Shown here: one piece after another, positions 23,314 through 35,604 of the stretch
Layout of the letters: each line of letters begins with the position of its first letter
Numbering within the stretch: the stretch's first letter is position 1
NCBI GenBank assembly: GCA_949126835.1
Contig: OX421507.1
Location: forward strand, 30,573,382-30,637,381
Direction: 5' to 3'
Source of the DNA: Anisus vortex
Lineage: Eukaryota; Mollusca; Gastropoda; Planorbidae
Length of the DNA: 64,000 bases
Notes under the pieces: generated by a model
What the model saw: the letters and a program-made list of their open reading frames with translations, nothing else
The model's database searches: none
Told to the model about the DNA's origin: nothing
Program-made: the position numbers and the translations under genes

Positions 23314-24545
23314 CACACTGACTGTATTAGAAATGCTATTATGGCACACTGACAAAAAAACAAAAACAATATAATCTACACTCTAAACCAGGGTTCGGCA
23401 ACCTACGGTCTGGCACGCTGGGCGATTTTCAGTGGCACGCGGAAGTCCCACAAAAGGGGCAATTAAAGAAATTGCGTTGGTGGCGGAGACTGTATTAGAA
23501 ATCCTATTATGACACACTGACAGTATTAGAAATCCTTTTATGGCACACTGACTGTATTAGAAATCCTATTATGGCACACTGACTGTATTCGAAATACTAT
23601 TATGGCACACTGGCTGTATTCGAAATACTATAATGGTACACTGACTGTATTACAAATCCTATTATGGCACACTGACTGTATTAGTATTATGGCACAATGA
23701 ATGTATTAGAAGTCCTATTATGGCACACGGACTGTATTAGAAATCCTATTATGGCACACTGAATGTATTGGAAATCATATTATGGCACACTGACTGTATT
23801 ATAAATCCTTTTATGGCACAATGAATGTATTAGAAATACTATTATGGCAGACTGAATGTATTAGAAATCCTATTATGGCACTCTGAATGTATTAGAAATC
23901 ATATTATGGCAAACTGAATGTATTAGAAATACTATTATGGCAGACTGAATGTATTAGAAATCCTATGATGGCACACTGAATGTATTAAAAATCCTATTAT
24001 GGCACAATGAATGTATTAGAAATACTATTATGGCAGACTGAATGTATTAGAAATACTATTATGGCACACTGAATGTATTAGAAATCCTATTAGGGCACAC
24101 TGAATGTATTAGAAATTCTATTATGGCACACTGACTGTATTAGATATCATATTATGGCAAACTGAATGTATTAGAAATCCTATTATGGCACACTGAATGT
24201 AATTGAAATACTATAATAATGGCACACTGAATGTATTAGAAATCCTATTATGACACACTGAATGTATTAGAAATCCTATTATGGCACCCTGAATGTAATT
24301 GAAATACTATAATAATGGCACACTGAATGTATTAGAAATCCTATTATGACACACTGAATGTATTAGAAATCCTATTATGGCACACTGAATGTAATTGAAA
24401 TACTATAATAATGGCACACTGAATGTATTAGAAATCCTATTATGACATACTGAATGTATTAGAAATCCTATTATGACACACTGAATGTATTAGAAATCCT
24501 ATTATGGCACAATGAATGTATTAGAAATCCTATTATGGCACACTG
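23314..24545. repeat. 31-bp minisatellite
   Basis: About 38 copies of a 31-bp unit built on gaatgtattagaaatccta and ttatggcacact, with variant copies of 34-35 bp (aattgaaatactataataat) in the second half. One copy lies before, and the rest after, a hAT-like terminus at 23389. Confidence 0.93.
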
Positions 24546-26663
24546 TTATCACAAGGTTTAACTTTCAAAATGATGGCTAGTGTTGCCATCTGTTACTCTG
24601 CTTATTGATATTTTATTTAGTTAAACTGTTGCGAATTAATCTGTGTGAAGTAGAAAATTGAAGTTAATAAATAAACGGATAACTTAATCACCCCAAAAAA
24701 TGTCGAAAAAAAGTGCATTCTTTTTAAATCCTTTGTTTGGCAATTTCAGTTTATATTTCGGTTTTGCTCGAAGGTGTAGTTAAACGTTCGGTTCCAGCTT
24801 TGACCGAAAGTCAATTTATAACAGAAACTTGTGAACACTGCTTCACCGGCCCTATGATGAATTTGGTCCAACGGGTATTTTATTTTACTTACTTATTAGG
24901 CCTACGTACCTAATTAGGCTACTAATCCGATAAATTTATAGGAGCGTCCATAACATACAAAAAATCTCCTCCCCTCCCCTTGTATATAATGTAAATAATA
25001 TGTATAATAAAATAGGTGTTATATAATTCAATAACACCGGCAATAGCCAGTAGCGTAGCCTGGGGGTAAGCAGGGGGAGCGGGAGCTCCCCCTACGCCCA
25101 TTTTCCAATAAATCGGGCCTTTTTAATAATAAACATTTTGTTTTTCCAATGATATTTTAAGAATAAGCTTTTTATTTTTTTATATAAAGGAAAAATAGAA
25201 AACAAATAACAAATAAAAACGGGTTAATTATCTCCCTTTAATTAAATGAAAGTTTCCAAATTTGATTCTATATTGATGCCAGACAAGCTATGTTTTGTAT
25301 TATAAATAATATTATGTATTCATTTATATTTTCTTATTCAAATCTAGCATTGTGGTATTTATTTAAGTTATATAGTAATTACCAAAGAAACGTTGGGAAG
25401 ATAATATCAGGGAATGGACAGGTACAAAACTGTGCGAGGCAATGAGAACGGCCGAGAGACGGGAGGAATGGAGGAGGCTGGTTTACATGTCAACTGTGGC
25501 GCCCCAACGGTCTAACAGACTACGGGATATGTAGGTAGGATATTATAGTAATTAGAGTTGTACAATTAGTTTACGTTAAACAGTTGTAGGCCTAAATAAA
25601 CAATTCCTGCATAATTGTTCAAGTCGACTTAAGAATTTTGTAAAGCTTAATGATTACAATAACAACAATTAGGCTACATAATATATGGCTAGTAAAAAAG
25701 CCTCTTATATTTATTACAATAATAAAACAAATCTTTTAGAATTCATTCGGCAATATTTGTACTTAGTTAAACAATATTTTGTTACCAAACTTTTACATTT
25801 ATGATAATTATTGTCTTAACATTATCATTTGTTAGTCAAGATGAGGATCTAACACTTACTAATAAAATAAATGGAATTGTGATCTCAGTTTATAAAGATG
25901 TTTTTTAATGTGTGTAAACTCTTAGAGTCTAATAGACTATATGTTCTTCGTAGGAACTAACCTTAAGAAGAATAAAATAACTTGTATAAGTATGGAACGC
26001 AGAAGAAGAAGAAGATACAAACTAAGTAGACTAGTTGATGTAATATTTGAAAACATACATATACATTCTAAAGTCATAGAATATTTTAATTTTTTAAATA
26101 ATTTTAACAGTTTGAACATTTCAAAGTTATAAAGTGTAGATTCTAAGCCATTTAATTTATTCTTTTATAAAAGAAAAAAAACATTCTAAATATTAGCGCA
26201 AAAAAACTGCGTTCATTATCTCACTTTAATTTTTTTTTTAAACTTTTTCACATTTGATTCAATAATAGTGATGCCAAACAAGTTATGTTTTGTTATATAA
26301 AAATATTACTGACTTATTTGTATTTCTTTATACGGTAAGTGTAAGTTGAACCAATAGCTAAAAGTAGAAGAGCAAATGTCTATCAGCTGAGAATAGCAGG
26401 TTCTTTCCAGATTTTTTTTTCCGCAATTGGGCACATTTGGATTCCCATTTTTGAAATGTTTAAAATTCAACTTGCTGCATTTTAAATTCGCCAATATCCC
26501 TCCACTTTATTCAAAGATCCACCTCTAAGAAGGTTGTAGTAAGATCAAGATAGTGAGGCTGGATGAGCTATGAACAATTGAGTCTATAAATTTTAAAGTC
26601 TTGCCTTTGGTTAGAAAACCCAACACCAAGTTTGCCACGCGTGCCTTTGGTTGACGACCCCTG
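23389..26663. mobile_element. Possible hAT-derived element
   Basis: The left end cagggttcggcaacct and the reverse complement of the right end (cagggg..gtcaacc, ending 26663) form related inverted termini of hAT type, each followed by GGCACGC-like words. Flanking octamers ctctaaac (23381-23388) and gtctaaat (26664-26671) share six central bases. No transposase was found inside; it holds a minisatellite, a LINE tail and AT-rich DNA. An alternative is two unrelated solo ends. Confidence 0.4.
25386..25534 (+). pseudogene. LINE C-terminal coding tail
   Basis: An open stretch encodes about 49 residues with EDNIREWTG and RREEWRRLV, ending at TAG. This matches the C-terminal end of endonuclease/RT LINE proteins of the REWTG type, a different family from that at 9050-10382. 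Heavily 5-prime truncated. Confidence 0.7.
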
Positions 26664-26844
26664 GTCTAAATCTACCCTCATCACAGTCCACTCCTTACAA
26701 TTCCCATAAATAGAAATAGATTTGGAATGCACTAATTTGTATCTGTGGTGCCTTCTAACAAGAATTTAATATGAAACAGTTTGCCTCAGACACTTAGAGA
26801 TTCTTCTGAGTCTTTCATAATGAATCTAAAGACTTTTCCTCTTT

Positions 26845-27085
26845 GACTGTATACTGTATACCCATACAACTGTATACTGTATACCCATACAACTGTATAT
26901 TGTATACCCATACAACTGTACACTGTATACCCATACAACTGTATACCCATACAACTGTATACTGTATACCCATACAACTGTATACTGTATACCCATACAA
27001 CTGTATACTGTATACCCATACAACTGTATACCCATACAACTGTATACTCATACAACTGTATACTGTATACCCATACAACTTCCAC
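26845..27085. repeat. 23-bp minisatellite (CTGTATAC/CCATACAA)
   Basis: About eleven copies of a 23-bp unit with ctgtatactgtatacccata and shortened 14-bp variants. Open frames exist on both strands but are repeat artefacts. Confidence 0.92.
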
Positions 27086-27129
27086 TGCAATTGATTATGT
27101 AAATTTAATAGTATTTAATATGTAAGTGA

Positions 27130-27402
27130 AGTACCAGTATCCCGTTGGACCAAATTGATCATAGGACCAGTGAAGCAACGTTCACCAGTTTCATTGGCCA
27201 TGGCATACTAGATGATTGTGTGGCTAGCACAATGCCCAGCCGCCATTACTTTACCCCAACTAAAGTCAGGTACCCATTAGTGCTTGGTAGACTCAGGGAC
27301 ACCCTAGAGTCCAGGGGAAAAAATTTTATCCTTCACCAGGATTTGAACCCAGGACCTTCGGTATGCCAGTCAAACGTGCTGCTGCTCGACCACCATGGCC
27401 CT
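27130..27402 (-). mobile_element. tRNA-headed SINE, near full length
   Basis: Head at the right end (reversed box-B-like ggatttgaacccaggacc), body with attgtgtggctagcacaatg, and tail with ccaaattgatcataggacca. About 270 bp. It lies just downstream of the UPF0488 gene. Confidence 0.8.
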
Positions 27403-27525
27403 TAGGTAGTACATGTAATAAACTTTAAATAAAGAATATATACAAATGACCATTACTACTAAAAGACATTTTTACAAGAAAAAATATACAAGAAAAAAAC
27501 AAATGTACTCAAAATCAGAACACAT

Positions 27526-27531
27526 TTTATT
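27526..27531 (-). terminator. Polyadenylation signal AATAAA of the UPF0488 gene
   Basis: Minus-strand AATAAA about 240 bases downstream of the stop codon at 27769-27767. It is the first good hexamer in a suitable place. Confidence 0.45.
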
Positions 27532-27766
27532 CTTATTTTAAATAAGAAAATTTCTTGCAGTATTAGCATTACTTTCTTCATACACAGTAAGCACACTTTC
27601 ACTTTTAATACTGGTCCACATGTAAGCAAACGTTACACTATCACACATAGTAAAGTAAACTTCAAACAGTTTCATTACACTAATTAGAGAGCTAATGCAT
27701 ACATTTGAATGACATATTGAAATCATAGTGTCTCCGTCCAGGCTACAGCAGAATAAGATTTGCATG

Positions 27767-30700
27767 CTAAGATTCACAGTCAGTGGAGCCAAAATTAAAT
27801 GTAAACTCATTGGAAGATTTTTGAAACGTGTAGGCATTGTTCTCCGTCATGGCCGTAGTTACTTCCTCCTTTTCATTCACCGAACCCTCCCACTCCTGCT
27901 TTACATCCGCCGGGTCTAGCTTGAAGCCAAAGTTAAAACAGTTGTCGGAAGGAACAAACTTGAAAAAGCTTTGCCCCTCGTCAAGGGATGGGACAGAGGA
28001 GGAGGTTGAATGTGAGTTTGAAAGTTCCGCTGCTACCTCCTCAGCCGGCTGGTCCAGAGGGCTGAGGTTCAAGTTGGTCAGCGTACTTAAGAGTTGAGTG
28101 TTGACGGGATGGTACTGTTTAGAATGGCTGTGTTTGAAAAATTTGGATTTGCTCGACACTTTCATTCTGTCCATGGCCTTGAACTTAGAGTGCCGCAAGC
28201 CTGCAATTAACAAAATTGTATACAACTCTTAGGAACGAAACATGGTCAAAATTGATCATTTCTCTGACATTTCTAAATTAACATATTTTGTCTTTAAGTT
28301 GCTTTGTTCACTGTAGGCTACTAAGTCTTTTGGCTGATTGGCAGAGGCCTAGCCAGCAAGTGCAAAGTTGTGGGTTGTGGAAACTAGAGCAAAGCAGGTT
28401 TCAGTAAATAAATAATAACTATATTTTTTAAGTATTATAGCTTTCAGTTCATTGTAGTTTATACATTTTTTATCTGTAGCTTTAGGCCTACGCATATGTA
28501 TTTTTTACCACAAGCAACGCCGGGCAATTTAGCATTTAGTTGAATAAAAAGACTTTCCTTTCCTGATTATAATATTTATTTGAAATCACTTTCCTAAATT
28601 TTGTGAGTAAATAATAATCATATTTTTTAAATTATTAGACCTAACATATAGGCCCCTATATCTTTCTGTTCATTGTTCATTTATGAAATGTTTATCTGTA
28701 GCTTATACAGACCTATTTAATTTTCCCCCGGGCAAGGCCGTGGAATTTAGCTTGTAATTAAATAACACAAAATGACATTACGTCCTTGTTACATTTTAGT
28801 GTTCAATCAAATCCCTTGTGTGATTTTTAATCTCCTTATCCAGCAATGCAATAATAATACATATGCTCATTGAAAGCACTGATCAAAACGCTAGACTAGA
28901 CTCCTCAGACCAATAGTCTTCTGTATAGAAGGAGCGCCCTGTAAGCATATAAGACAACACAAAACTGACAACTAATATTGAAAAGATACCTGCTAAAGTC
29001 TTCGCTCCCTCATCTTTCATTTTCTTTCTATAGTCTCCGAGCGCATTTCTCATAGCTTGCCTCTTCTTCACAAGGGGTGCTTTAGTGCTCTTCAGAATTT
29101 TTAAAACCTTGACAGTTTCTGTAACTAAAGGATCGAAGACTTTGTCATCAGTCAATAGTATATGTAAAGTGAAGTACGCTTTGGACCAAATTGGGGCCAG
29201 TGAAGCAGCAATCGCCAATTTCTGTGGCCACGTCATACTAAGGGGATTGACTGGCCAGCACAATGCCCTGCCCGCCCCAACTAATCTCTGGTACACCATC
29301 AGAACTGAGAAGACTCAGGGACACCTTCCAGCCCCGGGAAGAAATCATAAGCCTTCACTGGGAATTGAACCTAGAACCTTTGGTACACCAGGAGAACGCA
29401 CCGCCCCTATTTTAAGCCAAAAGGTTAGTGGAAATAATTCTCAATTTTTCTCTAATTGCATGGTAAATGTAATTGTTTTGCAAATATTCACACAAAATAA
29501 GGTAGCTTTCATTTCCATTACATTCTACTACATGATTTTCGGGTATTAGATTGGTATATGTTAAAACTTAAAGACAAATAATTATAATATTTGTATAGCC
29601 CTGCTAACAAACATAATTTAAGAGTGCATTTAACATACAACTAAGAACATGGATATAATCTTTAGGCTAATAAATATAAAGATAATTGATGATATATAAA
29701 CATAGGAAAAATCAAATAAATGGAGCCTTAACCGACCTAACATATTAAAGTTACACTAAAATTTAATGCTGTTTTCATTACAACTGAGTTAGGAATAGTG
29801 TGTTGTTTTTTTTACAGCTATATGAAATATTAAGTCTACATCATAAGATCAAAGAGAAAAAAAAACAAGTTGTATAGACAGCAATAAACCCTGACAATAT
29901 GGAACTGATATAGTTCTTTCATTGTTGTATAGACAGCAATAAACCCTGACAATATGGAACTGATATAGTTCTTTCATTGTTGTATAGACAGCAATAAACC
30001 CTGACAATATGGAACTGATATAGTTCTTTCATTGTTGTATAGACAGCAATAAACCCTGACAATATGGAACTGATATAGTTCTTTCATTGTTGTATAGACA
30101 GCAATAAACCCTGACAATATGGAACTGATATAGTTATTTCATTGTACTTAGCTCTTATCTTGTAACTTGTAGTATTTTAATGGAACCTGGTATTATTTCT
30201 TTTCTTGCTAAAATTTGAAATCATTTAAAAGCTTTCATTTGACAATCTTGTGAGATCAAAGAATATAACTAGGCCGCCTATGCATTTGTTTTTACTGTCT
30301 ATTACTTTTAGGATTTGAAATAACCTTTCTTTTCATGGCCGATTCTGTACTAATGGGTCTTAAAAGAAGACAACTCATGTAAACTGCAGATCCCCATCAG
30401 ACTCAACCAGTGAGATCAATTGATACAGTTTTAGAGTTCAGTGCTAAGGCCTTAAGCTCAATAATGATTCAGTGGGTGGGGAGAGAAGTGTAGTATATGT
30501 ACTGTGGGGACCATACCCTATGTTACGCGGCACGCCAATTGACTATGCTGAGGGGTGGCTAGTCTCTATCAAGGATGTTGGTGTGCCTCCCCCCCCCCGA
30601 TCCACCCCTTAATATCATTACGCCCTAGACATAAGAGCCAGAAGGCTTGTCCGTTGTTTTAATGAGACATTATAGATTGGTGGGCAGATGGCTAAGAAAC

Positions 30701-32556
30701 TATGGTAACCACAATGGCCAATCATTGCCACATGACAGGAACATAAGAAATACCACCTTGTTAATGATCCAATGGGGAGTTCCACAAGGATTAAAATTTA
30801 AATTATATTTATACATATTAAATTATCACATTTCCACTCCTATGTGTTACATACACACAAACTCAAAGAGCTGAAATGCTTGCCTAGTTTTGCAAGGAAA
30901 GGATCTGAAAAAAAATTGTTTACAAAAAGTGGAAAGCAAGGGATACCTTTCTTAGAATCTGGAGATTGGTGGAGCAAGCCAAGTTCTAGCTGTGTGATAC
31001 ACCAGCTGAGCTCCTCTGCAAAGTTCTGTGACATTAAAAGGTTAAAAGTGATGTCAGAGTTCATCTATAAAAAAGAAATTCTTCTCTAGTATCTGTGTGT
31101 TTGTGTGGTGGATCAAGTAAATGTGTGTTTGTGTGGTGGATCAAGAATCTGTGTGTTTATGTGGCGGATCAAGTATCTGTGTGTTTATGTGGTGGATCAA
31201 GTATCTGTGTGTTTATGTGGTGGATCAAGTATCTGTGTGTTTATGTGGTGGATCAAGTATCTGTGTGTTTATGTGGTGGATCAAGTATCTGTGTGTTTAT
31301 GTGGTGGATCAAGTATCTGTGTGTTTATGTGGTGGATCAAGTATCTGTGTGTTTATGTGGTGGATCAAGTATCTGTGTGTTTATGTGGTGGATCAAGTAT
31401 CTGTGTGTTTATGTGGTGGATCAAGTATCTGTGTGTTTATGTGGTGGATCAAGTATCTGTGTGTTTATGTGGTGGATCAAGTATCTGTGTGTTTATGTGG
31501 TGGATCAAGTATCTGTGTGTTTATGTGGTGGATCAAGTATCTGTGTGTTTATGTGGTGGATCAAGTATCTGTGTGTTTATGTGGTGGATCAAGTATCTGT
31601 GTGTTTATGTGGTGGATCAAGTATCTGTGTGTTTATGTGGTGGATCAAGTATCTGTGTGTTTATGTGGTGGATCAAGTATCTGTGTGTTTATGTGGTGGA
31701 TCAAGTATCTGTGTGTTTATGTGGTGGATCAAGTATCTGTGTGTTTATGTGGTGGATCAAGTATCTGTGTGTTTATGTGGTGGATCAAGTAAATGTGTGT
31801 TTGTGTGGTGGATCAAGTATATGTGTGTTTATGTGGTGGATCAAGTATCTGTGTGTTTATTTGGTGGATCAAGTATCTGTGTGTTTATGTGGTGGATCAA
31901 GTAAATGTGTGTTTGTGTGGTGGATCAAATATATGTGTGTTTATGTGGTGGATTGATATAATAACCTGAAAGGGTCAAATTCAGCTTCTTGAAACAATTA
32001 GAAAGCAATTACTACTACACTAATAAGTACAAAAGTAATAACTAAATTCTGACCAAAATCACCCATAGGGCAGTGAAGCAGGGCTCACCAATTTTTGTGG
32101 CCATGGCATACTAAAGGATTGTGTGGCCAGCACACTGCCCAGCCGCTTATACTTTACTCCAACTAAGGTAAGGTAGGTACCCATTGAAGCTGGGTAGACA
32201 GAAAGATATCCTTCTGACCAGGAAACTAATCCTAGCCCTCACCAGGATTCAAACCCAGAACCTTTGGTATGCCACCCAAATGCGCTGCCACTTAGTTACC
32301 CCAAAACAAATAATTAAAAACTATCAATTTTCTCCATTTCTTTTGATCTCTCAGATTTTCTCACACTTTTGATCTTTCAGGTGTTCTCACCTTTTTGATC
32401 TCTCAGGTGTTCTCACACTTTATCTAAACCAACAAAATATAATAAGATACTTTCCTAATGAAGATACTAACCAGCGAGAGTCAAAAGATGTAAACATTTT
32501 TAAAAACAACTAAAAAAGTTTTACTTTCGACTTACCTCAGTGGATGAAACATTCAT
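27767..32556 (-). CDS. C8orf33: UPF0488 family protein (C8orf33-like), four exons
   Basis: Coding exons on the minus strand: 32556-32536 (or starting at 32607 if translation begins upstream), 31025-30947, 29124-28990 and 28200-27767. Phases agree (0, 1, 1), donors are GTAAGT, GTATCC and GTATCT, and all acceptors end in AG. The product is about 222 residues, close to human C8orf33. The diagnostic block EELSWCITQLELGL in exon 2 corresponds to the human ELAWCVEQLELGL region. Exon 3 carries KSTKAPLVKKRQAMRNALGD (human: PLPRKRQLMHSLFGDYR). The C-terminus ends near EFTFNFG, like the human FRFNFF. Function is unknown in all species; no enzyme motif is visible. I chose the ATG at 32556 because it has A at -3 and gives a full-length protein. 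The exon may extend to 32607 (acceptor ACATAG) and upstream exons cannot be excluded. The introns hold SINEs and 28-bp and 55-bp minisatellites. Confidence 0.8.
28880..28955 (+). pseudogene. LINE tail fragment
   Basis: Short match to the conserved CR1/jockey-type tail: actagactcctcagaccaat, then atagaaggagcgccctgta. In the last intron of the UPF0488 gene, close to an exon. Confidence 0.6.
29165..29410 (-). mobile_element. tRNA-headed SINE
   Basis: Diverged copy (tggccagcacaatgccctgc, then gaattgaacctagaaccttt at the head). It ends about 40 bases upstream of the acceptor of UPF0488 exon 3, so it supplies part of the intron next to that splice site. Confidence 0.75.
29870..30144. repeat. 55-bp minisatellite
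   Basis: Five almost identical copies of a 55-bp unit containing gacagcaataaaccctgaca and atggaactgatatagttctt. Intronic in the UPF0488 gene. Confidence 0.95.
31090..31953. repeat. 28-bp minisatellite
   Basis: About 31 head-to-tail copies of a 28-bp unit with tgtgtttatgtggtggatca. A few edge copies have aaatg or tttgtg variants. Because 28 is not a multiple of three, long frames (over 220 codons) are open in all three plus-strand phases; these are artefacts. It starts about 65 bases from the exon 2 acceptor of the UPF0488 gene. Confidence 0.97.
32045..32302 (-). mobile_element. tRNA-headed SINE
   Basis: Near full length: ggattgtgtggccagcacac in the body and ggattcaaacccagaacctt at the head. 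Lies in intron 1 of the UPF0488 gene. Confidence 0.8.
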
Positions 32557-32789
32557 TGTAAAATCTTCACCTAGTCTTAAACTGTTGGCACTGTCACAAG
32601 CATAGTTCTATGTAAAATTAGCGGAAAATAATAGCATTATTATAGTATATAGTATTAGTTTTACTTTTATTGATTGTACTTATGGCATTTAATTAATTAT
32701 ATAGATAGCATTTTATAGCCAGCCACTTCAGAATCTGTGCAAGTGTGCATGTTAAAATACGTAAATTTCCTGCTGTGAAAAATGTGGAT

Positions 32790-32950
32790 TTAATGGTGCC
32801 TCTTAAGTATGGTTCTGGGTTTTAATCCTGGTGAAGGCTAGGATTTGTTCTGGGAGTGGAGGGTGTTCCTGAGTCTGCCCAGCTGTCATGTGTACCTGAC
32901 ATTAATTTGGGTAATGTAAAGGTGGCTGGGCATTATCTAGCACTAGGCTT
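32790..32950 (+). mobile_element. SINE, partial
   Basis: Plus-oriented copy from the box-B-like region (ggttctgggttttaatcctg) through cccagctgtcatgtgtacct to ggctgggcattatctagcac. The 3-prime tail is missing. Confidence 0.7.
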
Positions 32951-35439
32951 CATTTAGCACTCAAATATTTTATGCTTTAAACAAATGATACATTACATCA
33001 GATAAATTGTTTTTTTTTTTTAATCTTTAGTTAGGTACTTATAAAAAACATCACCAATATTTATTAATTTAACAAAAATGATCTTCCCTCCTTACTCCTA
33101 GTTCACTAAGAAAAACAAATGAGGTGTCATTGGAAAAATTTATTTTAAGATTTTATCTATTATTCACTATTTTATTCTAACCTGATAGTGAATAACAGTG
33201 TAGGCCTTGTAACTGAATTATTTTATTTTATTAGAATGTTTTATTGAAGTTGCTAACATAGTAAGTATTCCCATTAGATTAATTTGATCTAGAGGCTAAA
33301 GGTCAAGACTATAATCTATAGCGCCAGTGTATCAGCCTTCACAAGTCTCCATGTCCTTGAGCAAGCCAATCCATAGGCCTACATTGTGACATTAGCATAG
33401 GCCACAAGCCATTAGCTTTACCAGTCTTCAGTAAGATCAGTACATGTTAATAACAACTTCTAGGTTCTGTTTTTTGTTTCTTTAAATTTCACTTCAAATC
33501 CTTTTTTTTACTAGTTATTAAATGCTTGCGAGACTATTTACTATTTATTTTCTTTTTCTCTTAAAGTTTATAAATCAAGCTTTATTTTTAATATTTTAGT
33601 ATGTATAAGTATAAGGCTGTTGTAAGTCAATATGTTATTATTATTATATTTAAGCTTTATATAATATAAGTCTATGTTACTATTACTATATAAATAAATA
33701 TTTATAAAATACTTACTCTTACTATAAAACAGTAAGCCTAGCCAGCTATAACTCTATTTACTCTATAACATTCATTAGACTTAGAGACTTAGATTAGACT
33801 AGAAAGAATGCCTATGGATATTAGGCCATATAATATATATATTTTTGTATAAATGTAGCCTATGCCTATGGGCTATGGCTATATATGGTATAAATAGTTT
33901 ATAACCAGAGATGTAAAGCACCTTCTCACACTACTAGTCATGGTATAGACTAATAGTAGTCATAGTCCATAGTGAAGTGTCATGGTCACAAATGCTGGCT
34001 TACTCTCATTCAAGTCATGGTATAGAAGTGTCATAGTCACAGATGCTGGCGAGCCATTCAAGTCAAGCCAAGTTGAATTTCAAGATTTAGAATGTAGGCT
34101 AATTTAAATTTTAAATATATTAACAAGTCACAGATACCAGGCAAAATATCAATACACTCGATAGTGCAATTACAGACTTCTATAGTAATAAATGTAAAAC
34201 TATATATATTATAGTTAGAGTATGTGTATGGTCAATGATGATGATGATGTGTATGGCCTCATAGGCTTTATAGAGATTATAGGCTATAGTATATTAATAC
34301 TAGTATATAAGAGTATACAGTATATATAATATAAGTAAGTATAGTCAACAGACAGGGTGTTCAAATTCAAGTCAAAGTCTCGACTCTTGTAAAGTAGGCA
34401 AGTAGGCTAACACTTTAAGTTCTAACACTTCTAACAGTAAAACAGTTTTAAGTTTAATACTACTTTAACTTTAAAGTTCATAACTTATTCATAAGTTAAC
34501 ATAACTCAATGTATAGTATAACTGTCATAAGTCATAACAGTTTATGTACTAGTACACAGTAGTTGAGTAGTGTAGAACTAACATTACCAAGTAGGCTAAC
34601 AACTACTAGTCTAGTACTACTACTAATTTACAAGTCTTGGTCAGTCAGACTCAGAGACTTCACTTCAGTCTGAAGTTCAGAGAGATTGATCATTTATTTC
34701 ATTTAATCATTGATAGTCAGTCCATTGATACCCTAAGCCGCGGCTTAAACTAAGCCTAAATTAAATTACTAATTTTAGGGCGGCCTTAAAAACTCTTAAC
34801 CTAAGGCCTAAGCCAATAATATAAAATCAAATTAAAACTAGATCTAGTTGTTTTGTTTTTTCCTTACCAAAAATGAAATATCACTACAATTCACATGTTA
34901 CGCAGAATGCGTAATTCTTTTAGAAGTGAAGAATATTTTGTTTACTTGTAGCATTTTGCAAGAGTATGCTCCCATGTTCAATTATAGTAAGTAATAAATA
35001 GTTAGAATCGGTTAGTTTATATAGGTTAGGGATGGCTTTGTAGTATTTTTTTTATTAGTTAGTATTGGTTAGGTTATATAAGATAGGCATAGATTTCATG
35101 TTTTCTGTGCTATTTTTTTTTTATAAAATCTGTTAACAAATAAATTGTGTTTTTTCCCTCTTTTTTTTTGTATGGGTTCTAAGGGATTCCGTCTGAAGCT
35201 GGGTCCGATTAGTTGAAATTTGAAATAGCCATTTATCATTTATTTTTATTAAATGATTTAATTCTAAATTTTGTTAAAAGTATTTCTTATAGTGAAAGAG
35301 AGACCATGTTTTATACATAAAAAAAAGCCATAAAGCGCGTAAAAGCCTCGAAAATGAATAGAATCAAAATTATAATATTTTTTATATTTATTTTAAAAAG
35401 TAGGCCTACTTGTAACGAATATAAGTATAAGGTTTTCGT
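32951..35439. other. AT-rich sequence between UPF0488 and COPB2
   Basis: No coding exon identified on either strand. Rich in the words ctagtac and taggct. It should contain the UPF0488 promoter and any non-coding first exon. A donor-like TTTTTG/GTAAGG on the minus strand near 34868 was noted but not supported. Confidence 0.4.
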
Positions 35440-35604
35440 TCTGTAACTTTACACTTTTTCTGTTTTCTCTCAGAGAGCATTTCCTTTACGCATGCGTAGT
35501 AAGCAAAGCCACGTACGAGAGATTGACTAGTACTGGATATAAAATAATTACATTTTTGAAGCCTTTCAGTTATTGATATAGTAACTAGCCGATGAAAAAT
35601 AATG
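35440..35604 (+). promoter_or_regulatory. COPB2 promoter and 5-prime UTR region
   Basis: Inferred from its position directly before the COPB2 start. It includes a pyrimidine-rich stretch (cactttttctgttttctctc) and the palindrome acgcatgcgt at about 35489, which resembles an NRF-1 site. There is no clear TATA box. The transcription start cannot be fixed from sequence. Confidence 0.4.

Noticed and set aside
29870..30144. CRISPR-like regular array
   Set aside because: Pure tandem repeat without unique spacers, in an animal nuclear intron.
31095..31956. Three overlapping plus-strand frames (CVFMWWIKYL type)
   Set aside because: Repeat artefact of the 28-bp array, inside an intron of the UPF0488 gene.
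34860..34930. Possible minus-strand 5-prime exon with donor TTTTTG/GTAAGG
   Set aside because: No supported acceptor, start codon or link in phase to the UPF0488 exons.
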